Part shown: one piece after another, positions 37,326 through 46,669 of the stretch
How positions within the stretch are numbered: the stretch's first letter is position 1
How the letters are laid out: every line of letters begins with the position of its first letter
Origin: Malaya genurostris
Lineage: Eukaryota > Arthropoda > Insecta > Diptera > Culicidae
Direction of reading: 5' to 3'
Assembly: GCF_030247185.1 (NCBI RefSeq)
Contig: NC_080572.1
Span: 34,332,971-34,396,970, forward strand
Length of the DNA: 64,000 nucleotides
Made by a program: the position numbers and the translations under genes
Notes under the pieces: generated by a model
Told to the model about the DNA's origin: nothing
Database searches by the model: none
What the model saw: the letters and a program-made list of their open reading frames with translations, nothing else

Positions 37326-37640
37326 GTGTTTTGGGTAATGAAACTAATGGACAGTAGTAAGTTTCAATCCCAAATCGATTATGGTGAAAACATCAGTTTT
37401 GGGAGATATAATCGTATTAGTGACGTAATTGACAAACCGTACTATATTCTCAAAGTCGACTCGCTCGATTTCAAGAAATTCGGAAGCTATGATGTGATCA
37501 CAGGTCAAGTTAGAATGGTTCATGGCTCGTTCTGCAAAAACAATCGTTTAAGTAACATAATCAGCAGAGCGAATATGGCTAAAAAGGCGGGAGGGAAATG
37601 TCAGAGACATAACTGGATGAACTAGTACGCTTCCTTCACA
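37326..37640 (+). repeat. Probable family A relic
   Basis: Isolated phrases ('gggagatataatcgtattag', 'tgacgtaattgacaaa') match the 'gagatatgatggtataagtg' and 'acgtaaccgacaaa' unit of family A. No terminal motifs. Confidence 0.4.
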
Positions 37641-37887
37641 CTTCCGAATATCAGTTAGTTAATCGATTGTGTGAATTGTACAAGCTTTTGCCTTCTCCAT
37701 TACTAGAAATTGAAACGATGCGTCTACACTAAAGCATTGGTTAGTTACATCAAATATTCTGACATACAATTAAATATCACTTTTTCTCTTTTTTTCGACT
37801 AAGTATAGTAGTCAATATTTCTTTTTTCTTGTTGCTATACTCGCGAATTTAATTTGAAAAAAATTATTTAACCCATTATGTCCTAGA

Positions 37888-37903
37888 GTATGATATATCA
37901 TAC
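37888..37903. repeat. Palindromic subterminal motif 1
   Basis: GTATGATATATCATAC, a perfect 16-bp palindrome 16 bp inside the left terminus. Confidence 0.85.
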
Positions 37904-38238
37904 GCAAAACTTCCTATGTTTTAATGCATGTTTACTTTAGAAGTTTAATACCTAACAGCTTTACTAGAGCACTAGTTGATAGTTTACACTTCTAATTTCT
38001 CTGTATATTAAAATTGTTTTCAAGTGTCAACGTTTTATTTGTATTATAACTTTGAAAAGTTCACACAAATCACCAAAGAAAAGTAAGCAACATATTCGTG
38101 TGAATTTTATGTTCGAAACCATAGATAATACTTCCATCTTTGGACAAACCATTGCTAAAGATTCAAATTAGTTATTTCAGAAGTGAAATTTCAAAACTAT
38201 ATTTTAAACAGTAGAAAATTTGTTGTTAAAATTTGAAC

Positions 38239-38254
38239 GTATGATATGTCATAC
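38239..38254. repeat. Palindromic subterminal motif 2
   Basis: GTATGATATGTCATAC, one mismatch from motif 1. Followed by ggtgggataatacagta. Confidence 0.8.
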
Positions 38255-38815
38255 GGTGGGATAATACAGTAGTATTTTTTCCAAAGCATATCGTTAACCG
38301 ATAAACTCGAGCATCTGAATTTGATGATTAGCTCAAGTCTTTCGAAAATCTCTTGCCATCAGCAATTCAAATTCATTTTGGTATATCTTCGAAATGTGGA
38401 ATATTCAAAAACATGGTTGCAAAAAATAATGATAAGGATAGGGACCCTTTAAGATTTGATGAACACGTGAATATGAAGTAGAACTTCAACTTAGAAAAGT
38501 AAGTATGAACACCTCCAAAACTTATTAAACATTGGAAACACTCTCAAATGAGCTTATGATACTCTCAACAAATCGTACAAATATCTCAAATATCATACAA
38601 ATACAATCAGGTAATCCATTTTCTTAAACACGAGGAAATGGAAACAAATGAAGTTATTTTTTTATCTTCTTCCTTTAAAGTCATTCGCCACTTTGGGCCA
38701 GAAAAAGCTTCTGACCCTGTGTGCGGGTTTAGGAATCGAATCCAGGTAGGCTGAAAGAAAGGCATCGACAAATGAAGCTGTTTATTGCAGCTTACAATAC
38801 AATGGCCCTTATTAC

Positions 38816-39053
38816 CAGTATCACTACACGGTGAAAACAAAGTGAAGTGATTGTGACTCTTATTATCGGTATCACTTCACGGTGGAAATCGAGTGAAGTA
38901 AATTTAGGTTCTTATTACGGAAGCTTCAGAGACATCAGTAATTACTTGGATGAACTTGATGTCATTATGAACATCAAGCCACCAACATTTTGTTGAAAAA
39001 TTAGTTTTTTCCACCACAATGATCACTTCACTATGCGTGATACTGGTAATAGG
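38816..39053. mobile_element. MITE with TTATTACCAGTATCAC ends
   Basis: The left CCCTTATTACCAGTATCAC (38816) and right GTGATACTGGTAATAGG (ending 39053) are inverted. Subrepeats of 'tatcacttcacggtgga' and 'gtgaagtga' occur inside and just outside. About 240 bp, non-coding. Confidence 0.65.
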
Positions 39054-39304
39054 AAAAATCAAGTGAAGTGACATGTAAGTGAAGTGAATTTAATAATTAT
39101 ATTATCAATAACAATCCGCTAAAAACTGAAGGGATGGTTTTTTTTACGAAATGCACTAAATATTTCTATTTATTTTGTGCCTTCATCTCCGATAGTACAG
39201 GGTGATTTTTTAAGAGCTTGAGAACTTTTTTAAACAATAAAACGCATAAAATTTGCAAAATCTCATCGGTTCTTTATTTTAAACGTTAGATTGGTACATG
39301 ACAT

Positions 39305-40390
39305 TTACTTTTTGAAGATAATTTCATTTAAATGTTGACCGCGGCTGCGTCTTAGGTGGTCCATTCGGAAAGTCCAATTTTGGGCAACTTTTTCGAGCAT
39401 TTCGGCCGGAATAGCCCGAATTTCTTCGGAAATGTTGTCTTCCAAAGCTGGAATAGTTACTGGCTTATTTCTGTAGACTTTAGACTTGACGTAGCCCCAC
39501 AAAAAATAGTCTAAAGGCGTCAAATCGCATGATCTTGGTGGCCAACTTACCGGTCCATTTCTTGAGATGAATTGTTCTCCGAAGTTTTCCCTCAAAATGG
39601 CCATAGAATCGCGAGCTGTGTGGCATGTAGCGCCATCTTGTTGAAACCACATGTCAACCAAGTTCAGTTCTTCCATTTTTGGCAACAAAAAGTTTGTTAG
39701 CATCGAACGATAGCGATCGCCATTCACTGTAACGTTGCGTCCAACAGCATCTTTGAAAAAATACGGTCCAATGATTCCACCAGCGTACAAACCACACCAA
39801 ACAGTGCATTTTTCGGGATGCATGGGCAGTTCTTGAACGGCTTTTGGTTGCTCTTCACTCCAAATGCGGCAATTTTGCTTATTTACGTAGCCATTCAACC
39901 AGAAATGAGCCTCATCGCTGAACAAAATTTGTCGATAAAAAAGCGGATTTTCTGCCAACTTTTCTAGGGCCCATTCACTGAAAATTCGACGTTGTGGCAG
40001 ATCGTTCGGCTTCAGTTCTTGCAGGAGCTGTATTTTATACGGTTTTACACCAAGATCTTTGCGTAAAATCTTCCATGTGGTCGAATAACACAAACCCAAT
40101 TGCTGCGAACGGCGACGAATAGACATTTCACGGTCTTCAGCAACACTCTCAGAAACAGACGCAATATTCTCTTCTGTACGCACTGTACGCATTCGTGTGG
40201 TTGGTTTAATGTCCAATAAAGTAAACTGAGTGCGAAACTTGGTCACAATCGCATTAATTGTTTGCTCACTTGGTCGATTATGTAGACCATAAATCGGGCG
40301 TAAAGCGCGAAACACATTTCGAACCGAACACTGATTTTGGTAATAAAATTCAATGATTTGCAAGCGTTGCTCGTTAGTAAGTCTATTCAT
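39305..40390 (-). CDS. Mariner-superfamily transposase, DD41D, uninterrupted
   Basis: A 361-residue cut-and-paste transposase, starting at ATG 40388-40390 and ending 107 bp from the left terminus. The N-terminus (NRLTNEQRLQIIEFYYQN, residues 2-19) opens a helix-turn-helix region. A second HTH follows around 85-115 (SIRRRSQQLGLCYSTTWKIL). Catalytic motifs are ILFSDEAHFWLNGY (first Asp, about residue 159), MWFQQDGATCHTA (second Asp) and CDLTPLDYFLWG (third Asp, LTPLD). Exactly 41 residues lie between the second and third Asp, so the signature is DD41D, as in the rosa-type lineage and unlike DD34D mariners. The C-terminus is HLRRSRGQHLNEI. No stop or frameshift was seen. The Ds, WG motif and length are all as in functional relatives, so activity is possible but unproven. 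Confidence 0.9.
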   Translation of the reverse strand: MNRLTNEQRLQIIEFYYQNQCSVRNVFRALRPIYGLHNRPSEQTINAIVTKFRTQFTLLDIKPTTRMRTVRTEENIASVSESVAEDREMSIRRRSQQLGLCYSTTWKILRKDLGVKPYKIQLLQELKPNDLPQRRIFSEWALEKLAENPLFYRQILFSDEAHFWLNGYVNKQNCRIWSEEQPKAVQELPMHPEKCTVWCGLYAGGIIGPYFFKDAVGRNVTVNGDRYRSMLTNFLLPKMEELNLVDMWFQQDGATCHTARDSMAILRENFGEQFISRNGPVSWPPRSCDLTPLDYFLWGYVKSKVYRNKPVTIPALEDNISEEIRAIPAEMLEKVAQNWTFRMDHLRRSRGQHLNEIIFKK

Positions 40391-40407
40391 GATGAAATGT
40401 CAGAGCA

Positions 40408-40495
40408 TACTGAGCAAATAATAATGCATGAAAATCATAACCTCAAAAAATCTGAGCAAATACTAATGCATGAAAATCCTAACCTCAAAAAAATC
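40408..40495. repeat. Tandem duplication of ~43 bp at the mariner 3' flank
   Basis: 'tgagcaaataataatgcatg' with 'aaaatcataacctcaaaaaa' is followed at once by a second copy with three or so changes. The second copy runs into the terminal 'aaatcacc', so the subterminal/TIR segment is doubled. Confidence 0.85.
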
Positions 40496-40605
40496 ACCTT
40501 TTACTTCTACCGGTACTATTTGAAAGAAATTGAATCGTATATATAAATACCGCTCTCAAAATTTAGGCATATTTCATAATTTTGTTGGTACTGTATTGTC
40601 CCAGC

Positions 40606-40621
40606 GTATGATATATCATAT
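40606..40621. repeat. Palindromic subterminal motif 3
   Basis: GTATGATATATCATAT, preceded by ctgtattgtcccagc. This is the inverted counterpart of the flank of motif 2. Confidence 0.8.
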
Positions 40622-40758
40622 ATAGGATAATTTCCTTTGAAAAAGATTTTTAATAGTGATTTGGCATTTCCCAACATCTTCAACACAAAATATGATGGTA
40701 TTGATGATATCTTCTCATTTGGTTCAAATTGTTGAACCCTTGGTTTATAATGGGTTAA

Positions 40759-41740
40759 TGCAAATGTAAAGAACATTAAAATATCTGACACCACTTGCAC
40801 ACTCTAAGTCAACAAAACGCATTCAAAAGAATACACATCAAATCCAATTAAAAAGAGCTGAGAAAAAAAATGTGACAATTTTCTAATTATAATCTATCAA
40901 ACTGTAAACCTTCACTAATCTGATTATATTTACTTCCGATTTGCATAGATATTTCAACAGATAAGAAATTCGAATAGTTCTTCAGATAGCCGCCCTTATT
41001 CTGATACCGATTTTACGACTGTATTTCATTTGTATTCCCAATAACGCTAGCAAAATCAAAGGTAGCTAGGATTCGATCGAACCACATTCGATCGAAAAAT
41101 CAATACGGTCGTTATTCAGACTAAGGGTGATTATTTGGAGCCATTAGTAGGGCTGAATTTGCATATTGTTCCCCATCATTGTCCATCTTTAGTTGTCCAC
41201 TTTTCATAGCATTTTGCTCCAAAGCAAACGACCAGCAGCTGGATGAAGCAATTGATCTTCTTTGAAGGCAAACTGGCTCTGTGAACGTTCCACAATTGAT
41301 TCAATACTGAACTTAATTCTTGATACTCGAACTTGAACTAAGCTGAACGAAATATATCAAGTGTTAACCTTTTACATCTACTCAGGTACGAGAAAGGCGT
41401 TTCATGAGTTTTCTTCTTTGATACTCGTTGATACCAAACATTTCAGAAAACTTTTATTCTGAATAATCTGTGATTATGTCATGCAACTGAAAATGTTATC
41501 ATAAAATGATGATTATATTTTAGATGGTATGTAGCAAAAATTATGTTGATACGTTAGATACAACGAGGGGTATTCACGATCAAAAACTTATCACCTTCTC
41601 CGAGGGGAAATTTTGAAAAGGCGCCCCATGGTAAAGCAAGTCTTATTCACGACAAAACGTAACCGACAAACCGTAATATTTCTATCCATAAATCGCAATC
41701 TATTTTTGGTTTCGTCTTGTCGTAAGGAAACGAATGGCGT
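40759..41740. other. Unassigned DNA
   Basis: About 40981-41130 may be another small MITE ('cgcccttattctgataccg' versus 'cggtcgttattcagactaag'), but its ends are not clean. No coding sequence. Confidence 0.3.
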
Positions 41741-41749
41741 TGGCATTGA

Positions 41750-42030
41750 TACTCTCTTCTGTATGGGATTTAGTATGGTTTGAAGTTTGTATGGGATTTA
41801 GTATGGAGAAATTCACTTTTAACAAAAAAAAAATCGGCTGGAGATCAACCTATGAACTCTAAAAATGCATGCGTTACTTTCGTAGGAAATTTAACGAGAA
41901 AGGAAACTTTAGAAAACCGCAAAACAATCTGACATTTGTAGAAAAAGTTATTAAAGGAAAATCGGCACAAGGTCCGAGCAATGGCTCATTCCTTAGTATA
42001 TCTGGCACCACTGCTGCTAGTGAAAGTAAT
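41750..42030 (+). repeat. Family C repeat, left copy
   Basis: Shares 'gatttagtatggagaaattc', 'acttttaacaaaaa', 'cgtaggaaatttaacgag', 'tagaaaaagttattaaagga' and 'gctgctagtgaaag' with 45228-45490 in reverse orientation. Together they bracket the retroposon and family A copy in between. Confidence 0.7.
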
Positions 42031-42046
42031 ATGATGTAACTTCCTT

Positions 42047-43371
42047 TGAATGAGTGTTGTTCAATGTCTTAGCATTAGCATTAGCATTAGAGACCGCCCG
42101 TGTGTTGCTACTCCGTTATTGATCTGGACCAATTGAGATAGCAAAATGATTTTTTGAAGTAACATGTTTGGGAATAACACATTGTTTCACACTGTGCAAA
42201 CTGTATTGAACCATGCATGCTGATCAATACCGACGCAGGCCACGTCCGAATGCAGATCTACTTGGGAGGGAAAGGATTGTTAGTTCGATGCATATTGCTA
42301 CTAGGAACCGAGGAATCCTCTGCATTCCCACATGCATCACAGGAGAGGATACTTTGTTAGTAAATGTTTTAATAATGTTATCATGTGTTTATTACTCTGG
42401 GTAGCCGGCTACCAAGAATGTTGTAAAGTATTATGGTTTTATGTGTTACTTTGTGCTGGCAATATAATGCACGAAACAGTCAATCTCCGAAATTGACAAA
42501 ACTCCGGACAGCCGGCTGTCGAGTATGCAGTCACTCGTTTATGCATCTACCTTTCGCGTTTTTTTTAGTCATGCAAAGAAAAAAAAACACATGCGGATTG
42601 ATAAAAAAAAGGTATCATCTCACTGCTAGGTGAATGAAGCACGATTTTATAAATGAAACTACGTGATACAAAATAAACGAGCGAATAGGATTTAGACAAA
42701 AAAGTTGATTTATTGCATTGAAATATTCTAAACAGTTATTATAAAATCATTTTAAATCACCAAACAAAGGTCAACAGATTTCACACGCGTCTTGATTCTT
42801 TATTATTTCCGCTTTATTAGTTTAATTATTTATTAAAATTATTAATTGGTTACATTAGTTGATCTGGGCAGCCGGCTACCGAGAAAAATATTAATTTACT
42901 GTTTGAAATATTAATATCAAGTGTTTTTTTACTATGTATTCAATATACCGATATATGTTATCTCTGTTATTAACTTTGTAATATAAACGGATTTGCGCAA
43001 TGGTTGATTTTTATCATTCATTTTATAATCCTGAAAGACAATCAATAACATGGAAGAAGAAATCATTCCTAATAAAACTTTTCTCCGAAGCTAGACGGAA
43101 ATTGATAGGTTGAATAAAGAGATGATTTAGTAAAATAGAGTAATCAGAAGTAAAACATTGAAAATATCTGATAACTGAACGGAAAAAGAAACTCCTGCAA
43201 TTGTCGCCTTTTACGACATGGAAGCAGGAACCCAGTGGATCTATTCTTGGTTCATTTTTTTTCCGCCGGATTCCACACGGCATCTAGGCTGGTACAGTCC
43301 GGAGAGAGCTAATAGGTACTATCAATCTCCTAGTGGACCCCAGCCCCTGAATGAGTGTTGTTCAATGTCTT
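42047..43371 (-). mobile_element. 1.28-kb retroposon, copy 1, with 24-bp TSD
   Basis: The identical 24-bp repeat (tgaatgagtgttgttcaatg plus tctt) lies at 42047-42070 and 43348-43371. The insert 42071-43347 is almost identical to 59204-60479. One end is a hexamer array (agcatt)n with three or more units, the other is ...ggaccccagcccct. Read on the minus strand the hexamers form a 3' tail (taatgc)n, as in several non-LTR lineages. No convincing ORF is present: the minus frame 43023-43283 differs by frameshift between the two copies. Internal palindromes built on AGCCGGCT occur at 42401, 42507 and 42869. It includes a family B 3' end-like segment (42600-42650). Confidence 0.8.
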
Positions 43372-43784
43372 CACGATAGTTACTCAGCAGAGAATGAAGA
43401 TTATTTTTAAGTGACAAACCATGCTCCAAACCTTACTGTAAAGAAACAAGAAAGCCATATAAATTATGTTTTTGCCTTTCTCATATAGAAAGGCATGCAA
43501 TCACTGTGAAAATCGACTTTTTAACCGAGACCCGAAGGGCCGAATGTCATATACCATGTGTATGTAACAAAAATATGCACTCACTTTTTTCAGAGATGGC
43601 TGAACCGATTTTCACAAACTAAGATTCAAATAAAAGGTATTATGGTCCTTGTTATATTGTTTGTTATTGAATTTCATTTGAATGTGACTTCCGGTTCCGG
43701 AATTATATGATAATATGTGAAAATTTGAGAAAAAGTTTACACTCAATTATATCTGGAACAACTCAACGAATTTTTGCAAACTAA

Positions 43785-43943
43785 TGGGGTTTTTCATTGA
43801 AAAACACTGGTGGCGTGGATTGCTCTGGTTTTGCTCTTTCGAGCAGAAATAGCAAAAAAAAACGTTCGGAATACAGTATTTCTGCTCGAAAGTGCAAAAT
43901 CAGAGCAATCCACGCCACCAGTGTTTTTCAATGAAAAACGGCA
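43785..43943. mobile_element. 159-bp Harbinger-like hairpin MITE, copy 1
   Basis: It interrupts the family A phrase 'aaactaagattcaaatg', and TAA is duplicated at both borders (43782-43784, 43944-43946). Arms of about 70 bp (ttttcattgaaaaacactgg, then tggcgtggattgctct) pair with the inverse at the right, leaving a short loop. A three-base TWA duplication is typical of PIF/Harbinger. Confidence 0.85.
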
Positions 43944-44237
43944 TAAGATTCAAATGAAAGGTCTCAAACTCCTTAAACTAAATTCACTTCGATTTCTCTG
44001 CGATGCTTGAACCGATTTTCACAAATCTTGATTTGAATTAAAGTTCATACTGTCTTTAAACCTACTGTGAAATTTCATCCGGATCCGACTCCCAGTTCCG
44101 CAGTTGCAGGGCGATGAGTGACACAGTTTTCAAATCGCCATATAGAGTGACAAAATGTACAACACCGAAAGAAGAAGAAAACACAAAACGAACAAGGCGT
44201 ACTTTGTTCTGTTTCGTACACGTTGTGTAGTGATGTC

Positions 44238-44426
<189 letters not shown>

Positions 44427-45227
44427 CCTATTACATGTTTTATGCTGTTTAGCTTGACTTACATATGCAGAAGTAACAGAAACGCAGGTTCGTTTCGTTT
44501 GTTCGATTTCGCTTAATTGGTTTTATCGAAATAGAGCATGAGATAGTAAGTATAGGTTTAACTACGTTCAAAACTGTTCCAATTTGTAGGTCATATTTGT
44601 TGGTAGTAAACGAACCAACTTCGGCTATTCCGTTTATCTGAATCCGGTTTCGGAAGAATTGGAAATAGTGATCAAAAACTGCAAAAAGGATCTCACTTAC
44701 TTTTCTTGGAGATGGCCAAATCGATTTTCACAAACTTCTAGGTTCAAAAGAAAAGTCTTACAGATTCATACGGAATACCTTAATTTGTTGTGGATACTAC
44801 TTTCGGTTCCGAAACTACAGGGTAAACAGGTTTTATAGAGTTTGTGAGATTAGATCCGAACAAATTATCCTATTTCTATTCAATAAACAGTTGTTTTTGC
44901 GAATTTCACGATTATATTTATGGTGTAATGAGTAATATGAGAAAGGCATCATTACACCACTAGGTGGATTAAAATAGGTGTTGTTTGCATAAAATAGTAC
45001 CGTTTATATCTTCTAAACTTCAAGAGGTAGATAGTTTATATCTTATATTATTTAATTTGAGTTTATCTAAAATATTGTAGAAGATTCCAAAAATGTGTTT
45101 CTTCAGATTAAAAAGTTAGACTTTTTTGTGTCTTTACAGTGAGTTTTGGAACATGGCTTGTCACATGAAAACTTTTGTGGAGACATCAAACAACTAAAAA
45201 CAATCGTTATAGCATTATAAAAGAAAG

Positions 45228-45490
45228 CAAAATCATTTTACCTTCACTAGTAGCAGTGATGCTAGATGTATTAAGAAATGAGCTATTGTTCGGGCCTTGA
45301 ATCGGTTTTCCTTTAATAACTTTTTCTGCAAATGTCGAATTGTTTTACCGTCTTCGAAGTTTTTCCTCCTCGTTAAATTTCCTACGAAAATATCACATGT
45401 ACTGATTTATAGAGTTCATAGGTTTTTTTGTTAAAAGTGAATTTCTCCATACTAAATCCCATACAAACTTTAAACCTCGAGCGCGAAAAT
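45228..45490 (-). repeat. Family C repeat, right (inverted) copy
   Basis: Inverse of 41750-42030: 'actagtagcagtgatgctag', 'cctttaataactttttctgc', 'ctcgttaaatttcctacgaa', 'gttaaaagtgaatttctcca'. Confidence 0.7.
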
Positions 45491-45512
45491 ATAGTTTCTC
45501 AAATCCTGCTAA

Positions 45513-45709
45513 AATTTTGCATGGTGTTTGTGGGAAACACGAAAAGTTTGATGGAGTTGAAATCAATATTTTGTTCTCTACTAATCAATCACTGTGTAAA
45601 CCGACCATTGATTTGAATTTTGCATGGTGTTTGTGGGAAACACGAAAAGTTTGATGGAGTTGAAATCAATATTTTGTTCTCTACTAATCAATCACTGTGT
45701 AAACCGACC
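45513..45709. repeat. Perfect 94-bp direct duplication
   Basis: 45513-45606 and 45616-45709 are identical over 94 bp (both start aattttgcatggtgtttgtg and end cactgtgtaaaccgacc), separated by attgatttg. The second copy runs on into a family A 5' phrase (ccgacctaaccgcagcctag). Confidence 0.95.
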
Positions 45710-45900
45710 TAACCGCAGCCTAGAGAGACGAGTGCCATAATTCATTTAAATCAGTTTGTCGAAATCGCAAAATGTTAAAATGTGTGTATGTGACAAAAAA
45801 TGTGCACACTGATTTTCACTAACTTAAACTGAAATAAGAGGCACTATTACCCATAGAAACATTTTCAATTTCATATGAAAATGACCACCGGTTACCGGTT
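45690..45900 (+). repeat. Family A relic
   Basis: 'aaccgacctaaccgcagcct', 'gacgagtgccataattcatt' and 'aatgtgtgtatgtgacaaaa' match the family A 5' region without the hairpin. Confidence 0.55.
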
Positions 45901-46213
45901 GAAGAATAAAAGAAGCTGCAAATTCAATATTTTGCTTCAATAGAAGAAGATTTAAAGATTAGCTAATTTTTCAAACTTAGTAAATAATTTCCTCTAACCC
46001 ACAGGTATTGGTAGTTGAGACAAATTTGCATCAGACATACCGTTCCCAGAACTTCTGTGACAGAAATAATGGTAAGGGGTTTCAAGCAATATCGATAAGC
46101 CAGAAGTCGCCATCTTGGATATCGGAAAGAACACAAACATCGTTTTCCGACATCCAATCATCAAACCCGTTCCGAAAATACCCACATTGTAAGGAAGTCA
46201 TCATCTTCGTCCC

Positions 46214-46412
46214 GGGTTGGCGGTTCAATGCATAGGGCGCTGGTCTTACAAACCAGTTGTCGTATGTTTGAGCCCCGACCTGGAAGGATTCGTAGTGTCA
46301 GTAGAATCGTAGCACCAGCCATGCACTGGTTCTGTACACTTTGAATCGGCTGCGAAGTCTGTTCAAACAGAAGGTCAAATTCCACTACAGGAATGTAACA
46401 CCAAGGCTTTTT
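46214..46412 (+). mobile_element. tRNA-related SINE-like copy
   Basis: Starts with a tRNA-like segment: A-box-like tggcggttcaatgcatagg, a CTGGT/ACCAG anticodon stem around loop CTTACAA (anticodon-position TAC, Val-like), then B-box-like gtttgagcccc. The body 'gaaggattcgtagtgtcagt' and 'ggctgcgaagtctgttcaaa' follows, as in the minus-strand copy at 2776-2973. The tail here is degraded. Confidence 0.65.
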
Positions 46413-46669
46413 GTCATCATCTTGGATTTTAGAAACCTCAAGCATCGTCTTCCGGCACCTACTCTTCACATCCGTTCCGAAAATATCCATATGTTTTACA
46501 ATATTCATTACACAATACTGTGTTTGCGAATCAGATTCTAAATAATCTAACCAATTACCAAATAATGTGAGCTTTTTATCGAAGTAAATTGATACTAACG
46601 TAAGCTTTTTTACTAACTTATCCATTTGGGTTTGGGTTCACCATTCCATACCAGTGCAATACAACTGAA

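Larger units (their letters stand above)
39198..40501 (-). mobile_element. Mariner-superfamily (DD41D) element, apparently intact
   Basis: The left end is TA|cagggtgattttttaagag (TA 39196-39197). The right end is ctcaaaaaaatcacctt plus tt|TA (TA 40502-40503), i.e. inverse of a ggtgattttttgag terminus. Length is about 1304 bp, normal for the group. The whole interior is taken up by one transposase gene on the minus strand. The right subterminal region carries a tandem duplication. The rest of the window is degraded, so an open frame here implies a young insertion. Confidence 0.9.
37872..40754. mobile_element. TTAA-flanked piggyBac-like non-autonomous element (nested host)
   Basis: The left border is TTAA|CCCATTATG (TTAA 37868-37871). 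The right border is the inverse, TATAATGGG|TTAA (TTAA 40755-40758). CCC...GGG termini beside TTAA are the hallmark of piggyBac-type insertion. Inside are three copies of a palindromic motif GTATGATATATCATAC. The copies at 38239 and 40606 are in opposite orientation with flanking 'ATACAGTA', i.e. inverted subterminal repeats. The element has no transposase of its own and contains a MITE (38816-39053) and a mariner (39198-40501), so its native length is about 1.3 kb. Confidence 0.6.

Noticed and set aside
43023..43283. Minus-strand frame conserved in both 1.28-kb retroposons
   Set aside because: The N-terminus is frameshifted between copies and the rest is open only because the copies are nearly identical; no coding motif.
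46214..46285. Possible functional tRNA-Val
   Set aside because: Acceptor and D arms do not pair well and the same unit with its body occurs elsewhere, so a SINE head is the better reading.
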